64,000 nucleotides of DNA from Excoecaria cochinchinensis (Eukaryota > Streptophyta > Magnoliopsida > Malpighiales > Euphorbiaceae), in contig CANTUQ010000112.1 in NCBI GenBank assembly GCA_947683425.1, forward strand, positions 12,229,501 through 12,293,500, given 5' to 3'. The stretch's first letter is position 1; the number at the start of each line of letters is the position of its first letter. The notes under the pieces are model-generated. The model did no database searches and had not been told where the DNA came from. It saw nothing but the letters and a program-made list of their open reading frames with translations. Shown in pieces: positions 44,910 through 57,189 of this stretch. The translations under genes and the position numbers were made by a program.

Positions 44910-45368
44910 CACGGGTGTTTCATCTATGCAGGTGTGGAAGTGGTTGAAGATTTTGGGCAAGGTGATCCGTGTCAGTAGGGCCAACACAACTAGGAGAGAG
45001 AGAAATTTTGTAGTACAGGATTGTATCCTTTTGTATATGTATTAGATTAACATTTTGTAATGATGACTCTTGATGTAAACTCTACTATTGTAATTTGGTT
45101 TTGATATCAATATGTACATAATCTTCTATGCTAAGGCACTTTTGTATTTTGATACGTAAAGACTTTTATGTAAATTAATAAAATATTGTACTTTTGTTTT
45201 CCGCCTTCGTCTATTCTTTTAAGAAATTTTATTTCCCCCATTTTGAATGAATGATTTATAACCTTATTTGCTTTGTATGAGGTCTTGTGTGACAACCCTC
45301 ATCTATCGGGGTCCTTCTTCCTCCTCGAGAGATAAAGCTCCCCAGGTATAGGTAAGGGGTGTTACAAG

Positions 45369-46200
45369 TGTAGACACCGAGTTCCGAGACAGTCCAAGAT
45401 CAAGATTACCTGATAATGAAAATGATTGCTTGTTCGCAGGCGAAGATGTTAGAACTGATGTTTTCCTTGTCGAGGCCCTTCCTTTTAAATAAATAAAAAA
45501 TATATAAAAATTTTTATTTTGGAAAAAAAATATATAAAAATTTTTATTTTGGGAAAAATTTTATTTTGGGTTTTGGGGTTCGGTGGCCTGCCGACGAAGC
45601 GGCGCGCGAGGCGCAGTTCTCGCGTGCGGGCGAACACGAGGCCACACGCGAGGTGCAGCCTCCAGCGCGAGGTCCGGCCTCTCGCGAGGCTACACCTCAC
45701 AAGGTGCAGCCTTCAAAGTGCGGCCTCCCGCAAGGCCGCACCTCACGAGGTGCAGCCACCCAACTCTGTTCTGTCCCTTTCCCACCAGCAAAAAAAAACT
45801 AATTTTTGGGACTGTAAAAACTATTTTTTTCATGTTTTAGTGTTTTTTGGGGAAGAGGGCATTAAAAAGTAGCTTTTGTCTTTTCCCTTACGAGAGATGA
45901 GGAAAAATAAGAAGAGTAAATTTTTGTTTGACAGGGGGTTCTTCCAAAGAAAAAAGGAGGCAGAGATGAGAGAAAAAAGAAAAAGAGCACTGTTTTCTTG
46001 AGGAAAAAATTGGAAAATTTATTTCTTCTGGAATTTTAAAGACATTTTGTTCTTGGATCACCCTGAGCAAGGAAAACTAATTTCTTCTGCTTGGGGATTC
46101 TATTAAAATCATTTTTTTGGTTTTGTTTTCTTGAGTTTTTTTGGCTGAAAATTTGAGTTTTCTTGAATATTTTCGGTGTTTATCATTACGAAACTTGACA
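45369..46200 (+). repeat. 5' LTR remnant of element C
   Basis: Starts TGTAGACACCGAG like the 3' LTR, then diverges in a GC-rich island (about 45590-45770) full of CTCGCGAGG-like dyads. The long U5 part and the tRNA-Arg primer site are absent and gag follows within about 200 bases, so a deletion removed the end of the LTR and the leader. The right border is not sharp. Confidence 0.6.
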
Positions 46201-46384
46201 AGAGACGGATCGAGACATCATTTCTCCACTCTATAAATTATGAGGACATTATTAAGTCATTCGGGTGGTTTAGGGGATCCGACAGATGACTCATTAGAAG
46301 TTCGTCACTAGAGTTAGTGCCTGCATCGAGTTCAGATTGGGACGAAAGCTTAGAATCTCTTCAAAACAATCTTTAGGGTCTGTA

Positions 46385-47706
46385 ATGGTAGATTTACCAC
46401 AAGAAATGGGTGCCTTGATAGTACAGGACCTAGACAAGAGACTTAAGGATTTTGAGAGGAGGATGTTAGGCATGATGGGAAATATTGTTGCTCAAATGGC
46501 ACCAAATACCAGGCAACCACCTGTAGCTCCTGCTGTGGGACAAGTCGAACCACCTATTGTGGGGGAGACTCCTATAACAACCACTATAGTACAGCAACTG
46601 GTCGTTGAGCGCAGAGCACCGGCACCAATGGAGCAAAGAAGGGTGAGGGTCCCTAATCTAAGAGATGACTTCATAGTGGAGGAGGAGGATGAACTAGTAG
46701 TTCCTCAGGCTATGAGAAATAAGGTTCCTAAAGTAGAGGATGATGTGGTGAAGAAGATGGAAGAAAACATTGAAGCGATTACACGTCTACTATCAGCCGG
46801 GAAAGGGATCAGCTCTAAAGATATAGAGTTGGGTGATGAAGAGCTATTGCCCTAGAGCTTTAAGATGCCAGACTTGCCAAAATTTGACGGTACTTCAAAC
46901 CCCTCTGTGCACATTAAGCAGCATGCTTTGATTATGAAGGGCATGGGGCTGACAAAGAAACAAAATGTGGAGTACTTTTGCCTTAGTCTGATGGGTCTGA
47001 CAGTCGATTATTACCATGGGTTAGATCGGAGGTCCAGGGAGGATTGGGATCTACTGACGGGGGAGTCTATGAAGCAATACAACTGTAGCACCAGAATGGA
47101 AATAACACTAAAAGACCTTGAGCTTTTACAGCAGAGGCATGGTGAGTCCTTCCATAATTACCTTACTCGGTGGAGGAATCGAGTTATAGAGATGAAAAGA
47201 GAGCCAGATACGTCAGATCGGATCAGGTTATTCATTAGGAATGCGAGCCCATACTTGAGAGAAGGACTTAAAATGAAAGGGCTGAAGGATTGGGAGTCTC
47301 TGAAGGACATTGCCATAGAAGCAAAAAGCGAGTACATGGCTAGAAAAGCAAATAGTGAAGCCTTTGCCAAGAACGGTATAGCAGTCTAGGGGCAAATAAG
47401 TTAGTAGGCTCCAGCAGTGGCAACAGGACTGGGAAGACAGCCGAGGTGTCGGCTACAGGGGCAAACCAAAGGCACTTTTCGAATTTGAGCCGACCTTTAT
47501 CGTGGGTGTTGAAGAGACTGATAAAAGAGGGAAAGCTGCAACCCCTGCCATCCAAGCTGGCCAGAACTCAAGGACAACCAGGGCATAAAGATGATGAGTA
47601 CTGCACATTCCACCAGCACACTGGGCACATGACAGACCACTATGCGAGACTAAGGCATGAGATTCAGAACTCGATCGACAGTAAGCAGATTACTGATCCT
47701 GAATAA
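46385..47706 (+). pseudogene. element C gag
   Basis: Tat gag: ATG 46385 (MVDLPQEMG), then PKFDGTSNPSVHIKQHALIM, YYHGLDRRSREDWDLLT, LRRW-type capsid core (YLTRWRNRVIEM) and the segment SNLSRPLSWVLKRL with a knuckle-like YCTFHQHTGHMTDHY, in which the final Cys expected of Tat gag is Tyr. In-frame stops occur at 46853-46855 and 47387-47389 and a frame change follows. G and D carry homologous fragments. Gag would form the particle shell. Confidence 0.75.
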
Positions 47707-48660
47707 AGGGAAAGCAAGAAGAAGACCGGTTACAATGTCGTGCCACCACCAGTCTTCATGATTAGGTCAAGCTTGCCTGAGTGGTATGTATTGCAAGACT
47801 TATATGGTAATGAGTATGTCGCTATCACTCGCTCTGAGGCAAGTGAAGAAGGGATTCCTTTGGTGGCAATAGATTGTTGGGATTCGACCAGTGAGAGTGA
47901 GGTTGAGGAAGTTGATCAGCCGGAGGACTTATGGAATTCTGAGGGTGAAGTGGAAGGGTGGCTCCCGAGGTTGAGAAACTGCAGGATTTAAGTCAAGTAC
48001 CCGTGGAAAAGGAACCAAAAAAGGACCCCGTAATGAAGCAATTGAAGAAGACACCAGCTCAGATATCGATTTGGGACCTACTGAGGCAGTCTCTGAGTCA
48101 CAAGCAGAAGTTGGTAGAAGCCTTATGTGAATCAACAGTCGCCACCACCATTTCACCCACCGAGCTGTTGGATATGGTAAAAGGGGGATCTAGGGAGAAT
48201 ATAGTCTATACTGACACTGACTTTCCAATTGAGGGTCGCAACCATAATTGCCCCCTGTACATCAGAGCTCAAGTTAATGGCAAGCACATGGCCTATGTCA
48301 TGGTGGATGATGGGTCTTCTATTAATGTATGCCCGCTCGTGGCACTACCTGCTTTCGAGATGAATGAGAGCATGTTAAGCAGATCTGACCTGAGCATCAC
48401 TGCCTATGACAATTTAAGGAGGCAAGCCACTGGGACTTTCAGGGAGCAGGTGAAAACTGGGCCAGTTGAGACTGAAACTAAATTTATTGCCCTGCCTATC
48501 CCAACCAACTTCGCTGTGCTACTAGAGAGGCCCTGGTTTCAAAAGTTATAAGGGGTCCTCCACCAAATGATCAAAATCCCCTATGAGGGCCATGTTGTGA
48601 CCATTAAGGCGGCCAGTGATAATCAAGTGTCAGTCCTCGGGGATTTCTAACCAACCTTTC
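47707..48660 (+). pseudogene. element C protease region
   Basis: Contains PPPVFMIRSSLPEWYVLQDL and, after a frame change near 47960, the retropepsin-like core MAYVMVDDGSSINVCPLVAL, where DDGSS is the Tat version of the catalytic D-S/T-G motif, then LLERPWFQKL, a stop (48549-48551) and a short remnant. The homologue in G is at 59592-60119. It would cut the polyprotein. Confidence 0.75.
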
Positions 48661-48936
48661 AGTGAATTCCATGTGGTCACGATAAATGAAGAGGTTGATT
48701 CAGTAGAGAGCCCTCAGGTTGTCAATATGATGAAAAGGATGAACTTTCTCCCAGGGGCTGGTTTATGCAAGAACTCACAAGGGCCTTAGGCACTCGTCTT
48801 TACAAGAGGGCAAAAAGATAGAAGGGGTTTGGGCTATACTGCTGAAACTAGAAAGAACAAGCTTGAGAAGAAGCCTGCAGAGATCCTGCATATTTTAGAG
48901 AGTTTCGTGCCAGCTGCATCAGCATGTGCCTATTGT

Positions 48937-48970
<34 letters not shown>

Positions 48971-49560
48971 AAGCCGCAGTGGATTGATGGCAAGATCACC
49001 CCGGGTTTTGAGATCTTCAATGATGTTTTCGATTGGTCCGACGAAATGGTCAAGTCCGTAGAAGGTTTCTAGGACGAGGAGATCCTCAGTCAAAACTCAG
49101 CATGGGATCGGGAAGTTCCGAACTATTTGACAATTAGTGACAGTCTGTTGGCCACCCGGGTGAAGGGTAAAGGAAAAGTGGAAGTTGAGGTAACAATGCC
49201 AGAATTTGAAGACCTAGAGATTGCAGACAACCGAGACGACGGACCATCGACTTCAGCACCGGCATCAGCAGAAGATGTTAGTGATAGCTTTTCAGATGTA
49301 CTTTTCATTCCCGAACTATTTGACAATTATGCTTGTAATTTTGAATATTTCAATAAGATGAATGACTTTGCTTACTTGTGTGATGTTTCTCATGATTTCA
49401 TTATGCATGATCATGAACACGAATTATTCATATTTGACATTAACTCAACTAATACTACCTCGTTTAATCTCGAAATTTTGGAAAACCCAAAGAAAATCTT
49501 GATAGCATCCAATATAACTCCTAAAGAGAGGAAGAATTTTGAGAGAATGTTAAAAAAAAT
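48661..49560 (+). pseudogene. element C linker between protease and reverse transcriptase
   Basis: Low-conservation acidic linker. It corresponds in G to 58615-59358 (ESFVPAS...CAY, FEIFNDIFDW, DFAYLCDVS). The poly-G run at 48937-48968 interrupts it just after CAY. The end reads NITPKERKNFERML as in F. Frame is lost several times. Confidence 0.7.
48937..48968. repeat. 32-base poly(G) tract
   Basis: Uninterrupted G run inside the protease-RT linker of C, followed by CAAAGCC. The homologous stretch in G has no such run. Confidence 0.85.
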
Positions 49561-50520
49561 ATGAAAAAGTCTTTGCCTGGACCTATGAAGATATACCGGG
49601 AATTGATCGGGGAGTTGCTGAACACGCCATTCCAACCTATCCAGAATGCAAGCCAGTTAAACAGAAGCTCAGAAGGCTCAGACCAGAGTGGGCAGAGAAA
49701 GTAAAAGAGGAGGTACACAAACAAATTGAGGCTAAGTTCTTGGTGGAGGTTCAATACCCAACGTGGTTAGCTAATGTTGTCCCCGTGGCCAAAAAGGACG
49801 AAAAGGGTCGGGTGTGTGTTGACTACCGAGACCTGAATAAAGCTTGCCCAAAGGATGACTTTCCTTTGCCCCACATAGATGTCCTAGTGGATAGCGCTGC
49901 AGCCTACAGTATGTATAGTTTCATGGACAGATACGCTGGGTATAATAAGATCCTCAACAAGATAGTAGACCAGATCAAGACGGCTTTCATTATGGAATGG
50001 GGTACTTTCGCCTATAGGGTTATGCCTTTTGGGTTAAAAAACACCAAAGCAACCTATCAAAAAATGGCCACCAAAATTCTCGATGACCTAATCCATAAAG
50101 GGGTATAGGTGTATGTTGACGATATGATGATCAAGTCAGTTACGCGAAAGGGTCACTTCGAGGCTTTGGAGAAGTTCTTTCAGAAGATCGACAAGTACAA
50201 ATCTTTGTCTCAATCCCAAGAAGTGCATATTCGGAGTCACCTCAGGTAAGCTGTTGGGCCATGTGATAACTCAAAAGGGATTTGAGGTGGATCCCGACAA
50301 GGCCAAAGCAATCAGAGAAATGCCAATACCCTGAAAGGAAAATGAAGTTAGGAGTTTTTTAGGCAAACTGCAGTACATCAGCAGGTTCATCTCCAAGCTT
50401 TCTTCAATGTGCGAACCGATGTTTAAGCTTCTTAGGAAGAATTAGTCAGTTCAGTGGAATGACCATTGCCAGAAAGCTTTTGATACCATCAAAGAATATC
50501 TCCTACACCCTCCAGTTCTA
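49561..50520 (+). pseudogene. element C reverse transcriptase
   Basis: Reads VEVQYPTWLANVVPVAKK, VCVDYRDLNKACPKDDFPLP, FAYRVMPFGLKN and the catalytic YVDDMMIKS. A TAG at 50106-50108 stands just before YVDD, a frameshift follows near 50200 and further stops are near 50330 and 50440. Domain order and sequence match the F pol closely. Confidence 0.85.
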
Positions 50521-50532
50521 CGACCGCCACGA

Positions 50533-51435
50533 TTGGTTAAGCCATTAATCCTCTACCTGGCAATAGAGGAAAATTTTGTAGCCGCCATGATGGCCAAAGA
50601 GGATGAATTCGGGGTTGAATTTGCAGTTTACTACCTTAGTAAGAAATTCCTTCCTTATGAAGCCAAGTATGTTGAGGTAGAGAAGATCTGTTTAGCAGTA
50701 ATTTGGGTCTCGAAGAAATTAAGACACTACTTCCATTCTTACAAGGTGAAGGCAGTCGCTACACAAAACCCTCTTCGATATCAGCAGGAAGCACCCTCCT
50801 TCCTAGGAAAAATGGGGAGATGGCTGATATTGCTGCAAGAATTTGACGTGGTGTACATCACTAGAAAGACCATCAAGGGTCGGGCAGTTGCAGAGTTCCT
50901 AGCTGACCATCCGATCGATAGTGACCAATTTGAATATGAATTCCTGGACGAAGACGTGGCAGCTATTACAGTGCAAAAGTGGCAGATGTACTTTGATGGA
51001 GTAGTGAATAGCAAAGGAGCTGGAGTAGGGGTAATTTTGGTAACCTTAGAGAGTGAGAAGCTTCCCTTAGCTAAGAAACTGAGATATAAAGCCACCAACA
51101 ATGAAGCTGAGTATGAGGCTTGCATTTTCGGGTTGGAAGCGCTCTCATCCGTAGGGGCAAAAGTGATAGAGGTCTTTGGAGATTTAGCCTTAGTGGTTCA
51201 TCAGGTCAAGGGTGAATGGTCCATCAAGGAAGAACGACTGTTACCATATGTGGAGTGCCTGAAGGAACTAAGTGATCAATTTAAAATCTGCACTTTTAGC
51301 TATGTGCCCCTCGATGAGAACCAATTAGCAGATTCCCTGGCCACCCTAGTGTCTATGTGGGATAACCCAGAAGGAATAGTCATGAAGCCTATACTCATTT
51401 CTAGTTCAGACAAGCCGTACTTTGAAACTGAATAG
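50533..51435 (+). pseudogene. element C RNase H and archaeal-type RNase H
   Basis: A 300-codon open stretch covering the degenerate Ty3-type RNase H (LYLAIEENFVAAMMAKEDEF, YYLSKKFLPYEAKY) and the second RNase H with acidic residues in MYFDGVVNSKGAG, NNEAEYEA, VFGDLAL and DENQLADSLATL. This is the best preserved part of C. It degrades the RNA strand during reverse transcription. Confidence 0.85.
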
Positions 51436-51439
51436 GTCG

Positions 51440-52700
51440 GGGATGTTGAGGTTACCATGGAAGGCCGTGGTATTATGATGTCTAGAATTATTTAAAAAAG
51501 TCAATATTCCCAGAAGAGGCCACCGCAAAGGACCAAAGGATGGTTTTCAAGCTATCCACCCAGTTCATCAGTATAGATGGTGTGCTATACAAGAGGCAAG
51601 CTGATGGCATACAGTTAAGATGCTTAGATGAGAAGGAGGCCGAGAAGGTTATGGAGGAGACCCATGCTGGGGTCTGTGGAGCTCATATGAATGGTCTAGC
51701 TCTGGCAAAGAAGATCATGCGCTAAGGTTTCTTCTGGCTCACGATGGATACAGACTGTTCTAAATATATGAAGCGGTGCCAACTGTGTCAGCAGTATACC
51801 AATCTAAGACACTTCATGGTTTCAGAGTTATGCAATCTTACTTCTCCGTGGCCATTCGTAGCTTGGGGGATTGACATCATAGGAGAAATACATCCAACAG
51901 CCTCTAACGGACATAGATTTATCATAGTCGCTATCGATTACTTCACTAAGTGGGTAGAGGCTGAGTCCTTCAGGAAACCGGGTGACCTAGAGATGGCTAG
52001 ATTCATTGAATGACACCTAATTGTAGATATGGACTCCTACATCATATTGTGTCAGATAACGGGGTACAATTCCAAGCTGAAACCAAGCAGATGCTCAAGA
52101 AGTATGCCATCCAGCACCACAAGTCATCTCCTTATCGACCACAGGCCAATGGGGCAAGAGAGGTTGCTAACAAGAAGATCTTGGCCAAGATGGTTCGAAA
52201 CTAACGGGATTGGGCAGAGAAATGGCACTTTTCACTTTGGGGCTAGAGAACCACCGTCAGAACCTCTACAAGAGTCACACTTTATTCCTTGATATATATG
52301 ACGGAAGCAGTACTGCTGATTGAAGTAGAGCTCAAATCTTTAAGGGCAATTATGGAAGCCCAGATTCCAGAAGCCGACTGGGCGCAACAGCGGCTACAAT
52401 AGTTAAACACGTCAGACGAGAATAGGTGTGGGATTATTATACCAGTCAGATCTATCAGAAAAGACTTTGCTCGATCATTCGAAAAAAAAAAGTCAGAAAG
52501 GACCCACTGAAATAGGGAGATTTAGTCTTTAAGCAAATGAGTCCGAATGTGCTAGACAGATGAGGTAAATTTAGACCAGCGTAGGAAGCCCCATTTGTTC
52601 TTGAGAAGTTGTTACCCAAGGGAGCAGCGATTCCAATAGACAGTGATAGAAACGAGTTTGGAGAACTAGTCAGCATCAACAGATCCAAGAAGTCCCATGG
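51440..52700 (+). pseudogene. element C integrase
   Basis: Pieces in several frames: finger with GVCGAHMNGLALAKKIM and CQLCQQYTNL, core with WGIDIIGEI, a stop, then VSDNGVQFQ (in a shifted frame) and ANGAREVANK, followed by C-terminal fragments similar to F (KLLPKGAAI, SINRSKK). Multiple stops. It would insert the cDNA if intact. Confidence 0.8.
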
Positions 52701-54400
52701 CTAAAGACTAAAAATCAAAAGAAGAGAATAAATGCCCCACGGGTCAAAAATCGAAAAAAGGCAGCCTTACTAAAAATGGGCTCCTCGTCAGGATGAAAAC
52801 TAAAAAAAGGCGTCATGGGTAAAAATTAGAGGCTTGAGAGAAAATGTCTAATCAAGAAAACCCGAGAGGGCCGATTGAAAACAGGAGTTTGATGCTTACA
52901 AGATCCACTCTGAGATTAGATGTAGTTTTGCATTTTGATTTTATGTTAGATAATGATCATGTATAGAGAAATCATATTGAAATGTACACAATTTTGCAGA
53001 AAAATATAAAATAAAGGCAATTTAAACTCATGTGTTCATTATCTTCTAGTTCTTTTATAAAAAGAGAAACGTCATTCATTATTGAATGCATCTAATCTAA
53101 ATAGCTATGCTCGGCTCCCGCTGGCCAGATGCCTAAATCGATGGGTCCTATCATCGACCGCGGGGCTAAGCACCCTTCTCTTGTATGCACTTGTAGAAGC
53201 AAAAGGGCAATCTCCGAGCAGGGGTATAACAGCCTTCACAGGCAGCTAGGTCCAGAGGCCATGGTACCCGGGGGTGAAAGCCGAAGATAAGATGCCATCT
53301 GGGAAGGGTAGAAGAGGCCTCACAAATATCTTAACTCCCCTTCGAACTGTTGGACACAACGAGCAGTGGTATAGAAGGTAACCTCATGGAGCCCACGTAA
53401 CGGGACATACCCTAAAGAACCATCCAAAGTCATAGCAGAAAAGGGGAGTTGTCAGCACATGAAGCTGATATCCTCGTCTGCCATCTTGCTCAATCTAGCA
53501 ACACCTTCGTTGAGAGATGCAAACGAATACAACAGTGGCTGGGGAAGGAAATGCCTCGATGGATAACTACTGATCACCCTAGAAGGTAACTCTAATGATT
53601 GCTTCGACTTTTCCTTGCAGCTATACGCTTAAAAAAAACAAAAAAAAAGAGGCAGTTAGAGATAAAAACTGTGACTAGCTCTCTAAGTAAAAGTTAGGCC
53701 AAAGGGCAGGGTAAAAACCTGCAAACAGGTAGTCTGTCCTACAAAAAATGAAATGAATAAAAGCTACTGGATTGGATTGGGTCCATTCTAGGTAAAAATT
53801 AGGCAAAGTGTTATGTGAAAATCTCCAAAGGGACGCATTTCCCGCAAAGAAAAGCTAGTGTGAAAATTCACAAGGGACGCACTACCTTTAAAACAATGAC
53901 TTCTTGGAGCGATAAGGCAGCATTACTTTGGATGATCTCCCTTGGGCCAGATGGTGCATAATACAGGACATGAGTCAAAATCCTGGGGGGACAAAATGCT
54001 ATACTGTTCATAGCAAAAGGCACATACTCATTGCCCGGGGGGGGGGGGGGCAAATATGCACACCGGATAGTTCTCCTTGAAGGGATTGTGGGTTAGAATT
54101 TCTAAGCCGAGAAGACGCTCTTCTAGATCCTTGGGGGCATCAGACAATGCCAAGCCACGTCCTAAATAGACCCTTAACCACCCAAGACATGGTCTAATCA
54201 TTTCTGCATGCATTTCATACAATTCTTTTACAAACATTTGCATATCACCCTTTACACGTGCACACATCATTTCTTGTATATGTTTACAATTTTACAGGAA
54301 AGATCCAAATAAAGACCACACGCATGAAAGTGGGTCAATGACGGCTTCGACTCAACATTAGCACTCACCCGCACTAAACAACCAAGCCAAGATGAAGTCT
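52701..54400 (+). other. element C 3' untranslated region before the repeats
   Basis: No gene recognised. The first 180 bases keep the post-pol boxes seen in F. A 14-base G run lies at 54037-54050, followed by CAAATATG. The rest is unique low-conservation sequence with no trace of the extra ORFs of F. Confidence 0.5.
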
Positions 54401-54404
54401 ATTC

Positions 54405-55515
54405 AGGTTCAAATCTCAAAGTCCTCTGAGGAGGGGAATTTCCGAGTCCTCTAAGGAGGTAAACCTCAAAGTCCTTTGAGGAGGCAAATTTCCAAGTCCT
54501 CTGAGGAAGCAAATCTCAAAGTCCTCTGAGGAGGCGAATTTTCAAGTCATCTAAGGAGGCAAAGCTCAAAGTTCTCTGAGGAGGCAAATCTCAAAGTCCT
54601 CTGAGGAGGCAAATTTCAAAGTCTTCTGAGAAGGCAAATCTCAAAGTCCTATGAGGAGGCAAATTTTCAAGTCCTCTGAGGAGTCAAATCTCAAAGTCCT
54701 TTGAGGAGGTGAATTTCCAAGTCCTCTGAGGAGGCAAACCTCAAAATCCTCTGAGGAGACAAATCTAAAAGTCCTCTGAGGAGGCAAATTTTCAAGTCCT
54801 TTAAGGAGGCAAATTTCAAAGTCCTCTAAGGAGGCAAACCTCAAAGTCTTCTGATGAGGTAAATTTTCAAGTCCTCTGAGGAGGCAAATCTCAAAGTCCT
54901 CTAAGGAGGCAAATTTCCAAGTCCTCTGAGGAGGCAAACCTCAAAGTCTTATGAGGAGACAAATCTCAAAAGTCCTCTGAGGAGGCAAATTTTCAAGTCC
55001 TCTGAGGAGGCAAATCTCAAAGTCCTCTAAGGAGGCAAATTTCCAAGTTCTCTGAGGAGGGAAACCTCAAAATCCTCTAAGGAGGTAAATTTCCAAGTCC
55101 TCTGAGGAGGCAAACCTCAAAGTTCTCTGAGGAGGCAAATCTCAAAAGTCCTATGAGAAAGCAAATTTTCAAGTCCTCTGAGGAGGCAAATCTCAAAGTC
55201 CTCTGAGGAAGCAAATTTTCAAGTCCTCTGAGGAGGCAAACCTCAAAGTCCTCTGAGGAGGCAAATTTCCAAGTCCTCTGAGGAGGCAAACCTCAAAGTG
55301 CTCTAAGGAGGTAAATCTCAAAGTCCTCTGAGGAGGCAAATTTTCAAGTACTCTGAGGAGGCAAACCTCAAAGTCCTTTGAGGATGAAAATCTCAAAGTC
55401 CTTTGAGGAGGCAAATTTTCAAGTTCTCTGAGGAGGCAAATTCCCAAGTCCTCTAAGGAGAAAAATTCCCAAGTCCTCTGAAGAGGCAAATATCCAAGTC
55501 CTTTGAGGAAGCAAA
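54405..55515. repeat. tandem repeats of 25 bp in element C
   Basis: About 44 imperfect copies of a 25-base unit with core AAGTCCTCTGAGGAGGCAAA. Because 25 is not a multiple of three, long frames on the minus strand show a 25-residue period (PPQRTLRF / SSEDFEVC / LLRGLENL). They are repeat artefacts rather than proteins. The array ends 370 bases before the 3' LTR. Confidence 0.9.
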
Positions 55516-55871
55516 CTTCACAACCCCCGCGTTTTGTACATCTAGAGCAGACTCGGCGTATCTCCATTTGAGGATGGAACCCGCACTTTGTAAGTCTGAG
55601 ATGACTCGATGCAGTTCAGGAGAACAATCCCGTGCTTTGTAAGTCTGGAGCAGGGTCGGCACATCGCCATTCGAGGATGGTATCCACATTTCGGGAATCT
55701 TGAGAAGATTCGATGTAATACGGAAGGACGAAAATCGCTCCATAGTCTAGACGGTGACTTGAGGCGATGATTTCTTTTTTTGTTGCAGCAGGAAGGTCGT
55801 TGCCTTAGGTACGCGTTTCTTTCCTTTTTCTGAATTTTGGCTCACCTAGGCACCTAAGTTCTAGGTTCCCC
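55516..55871. other. unique sequence between repeats and polypurine tract of C
   Basis: Contains two diverged 60-base blocks with TTTGTAAGTCTG and GAGGATGG. It ends with GAATTTTGGCTCACC, shared with E before its LTR. No gene. Confidence 0.45.
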
Positions 55872-55886
55872 AAAATTGGGGGCAAC
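55872..55886 (+). promoter_or_regulatory. polypurine tract of element C
   Basis: AAAATTGGGGGCAAC immediately before the 3' LTR. Confidence 0.8.
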
Positions 55887-56327
55887 TATAGACACCGAGT
55901 CCCGAGGCGGTCTAAGATCAGGATTACCCAATGATGAAAATAAAGATCGATTCATCGGCAAAAAAGTGAGGAGCGATCATTTCCTTGTCAAAATTGTCTT
56001 TTAGAAAATGAATAAAAAATATATATTTTAAAAATAAAAATAGAAATTAAAATAAAAAGCAGGGTTGGAAGTATTAATTTTATGTCAAAAAGTTTTGATT
56101 TAAAAAAAAGGGCGAGGTCACGGCCGCCGTGCAGCCCCTGATGTACGCCCCCTGAGGCGCAAGTGCTGACGTGTGCCTTGCAACCCGCACCTGGGCGCAC
56201 CAGCAGCCCCTGCCCGCGCCTGTCAGCCCCGTTTTTCACCGAAAAAGTGGTTTTTTGGGTTTTTAACCCATTTTTTGCATTTTTAAATTATTTTCTTAAT
56301 TAGATTAGGGTTTTTCTTGAAAATGGG

Positions 56328-56336
56328 TATAAATAG
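56328..56336 (+). promoter_or_regulatory. TATA box of C 3' LTR
   Basis: TATAAATAG about 90 bases after the GC-rich island, in a conserved context (AGGGTTTTTCTTGAAAAT before it). Confidence 0.55.
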
Positions 56337-57185
56337 AATATTTTGGAGAGAGAAAATGAGGATTTTTGGGGAGAGTTTGGAGAGGGTTTTTGAGAGAGAA
56401 AAAACCCATTTTTTGAGAGAAAAAATTTCTTCTCTTCTCCTTGTTTGATTTTCTTACATCTAAAAAATATTTGGTGAGTTTAGATTAACTTGAAGAAGGC
56501 AAATTAATTTTCTTAACTTGAATTTTCTCATCAAATATCAAAAAAAACATTGAGTTTTATTGTTCTTGGTTTTTTTTGAGATAAAAACTTAAAATTTTTG
56601 AATTTCTTTGAGTTTATTTTTGATTCTTGACAAGGAAAATGTAGATTGAGATATCTTGCTTTTAAATCATTAAATCTGAGGGTAAAGATTCTTGGATCTA
56701 TTATTATTTTCTAATTTCATTTTATTTATTTTATTTTATTTCATTTCTTTTCTTACATTTGTGAACATGTGTTTTTTAGTTTTGTTCTCTTAACATGATT
56801 TTTCAATTTTTATCTTGTTTTTGATATGAAAATGGGTAAGTGTACATGATTTAGGTATGAAAAATGAGATTTTTGGGTTCCTTTTTTTTGGTGTGATTTT
56901 TGTGATAATTTCTCCTTTTATGCTTAAACATTATCCTTTTCCATTACATGTTTACTTACCTTCCTTTTGTTCTTTTATTTATTATTATTATTATTATTAT
57001 TAGTTTATCATTAGTATTATTATTATTATTGTTATTTCCATTATTGTCATTTATTATTTTTATTATTGTTATTGTCATTTATCATTGTCATTTTTTTAAC
57101 TATTGTCATTTATTATTATTAATATTATCATTATTATTATTATTATCATTATTATTGTCATTAATTCTATTATTGTTGTGTTGTT

Positions 57186-57189
57186 GTTG

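Larger units (their letters stand above)
43013..45366 (+). mobile_element. element J: solo LTR, Tekay-like
   Basis: TGTAACGCCCC...GGTGTTACA, 2,354 bp, with no internal region. Flanks GGTGT (43008-43012) and AGTGT (45367-45371) form a near-perfect 5-bp duplication. It resembles the LTR of I and shares the mini-exon, hairpin and palindrome array with I and B. Loss of the interior is normally due to LTR-LTR recombination. It landed in the first three bases of element C. A (TG)n tract lies at about 43049-43069. Confidence 0.8.

Noticed and set aside
54405..55515. CRISPR-like array
   Set aside because: Units are directly adjacent with no unique spacers, imperfect, and lie in a plant retroelement.
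54641..55567. Minus-strand ORFs with PPQRTLRF/SSEDFEVC/LLRGLENL repeats, looking like a leucine-rich repeat protein
   Set aside because: They arise because the 25-bp repeat is read in three successive frames; the period of 25 residues equals three repeat units. No conserved start or homologue.
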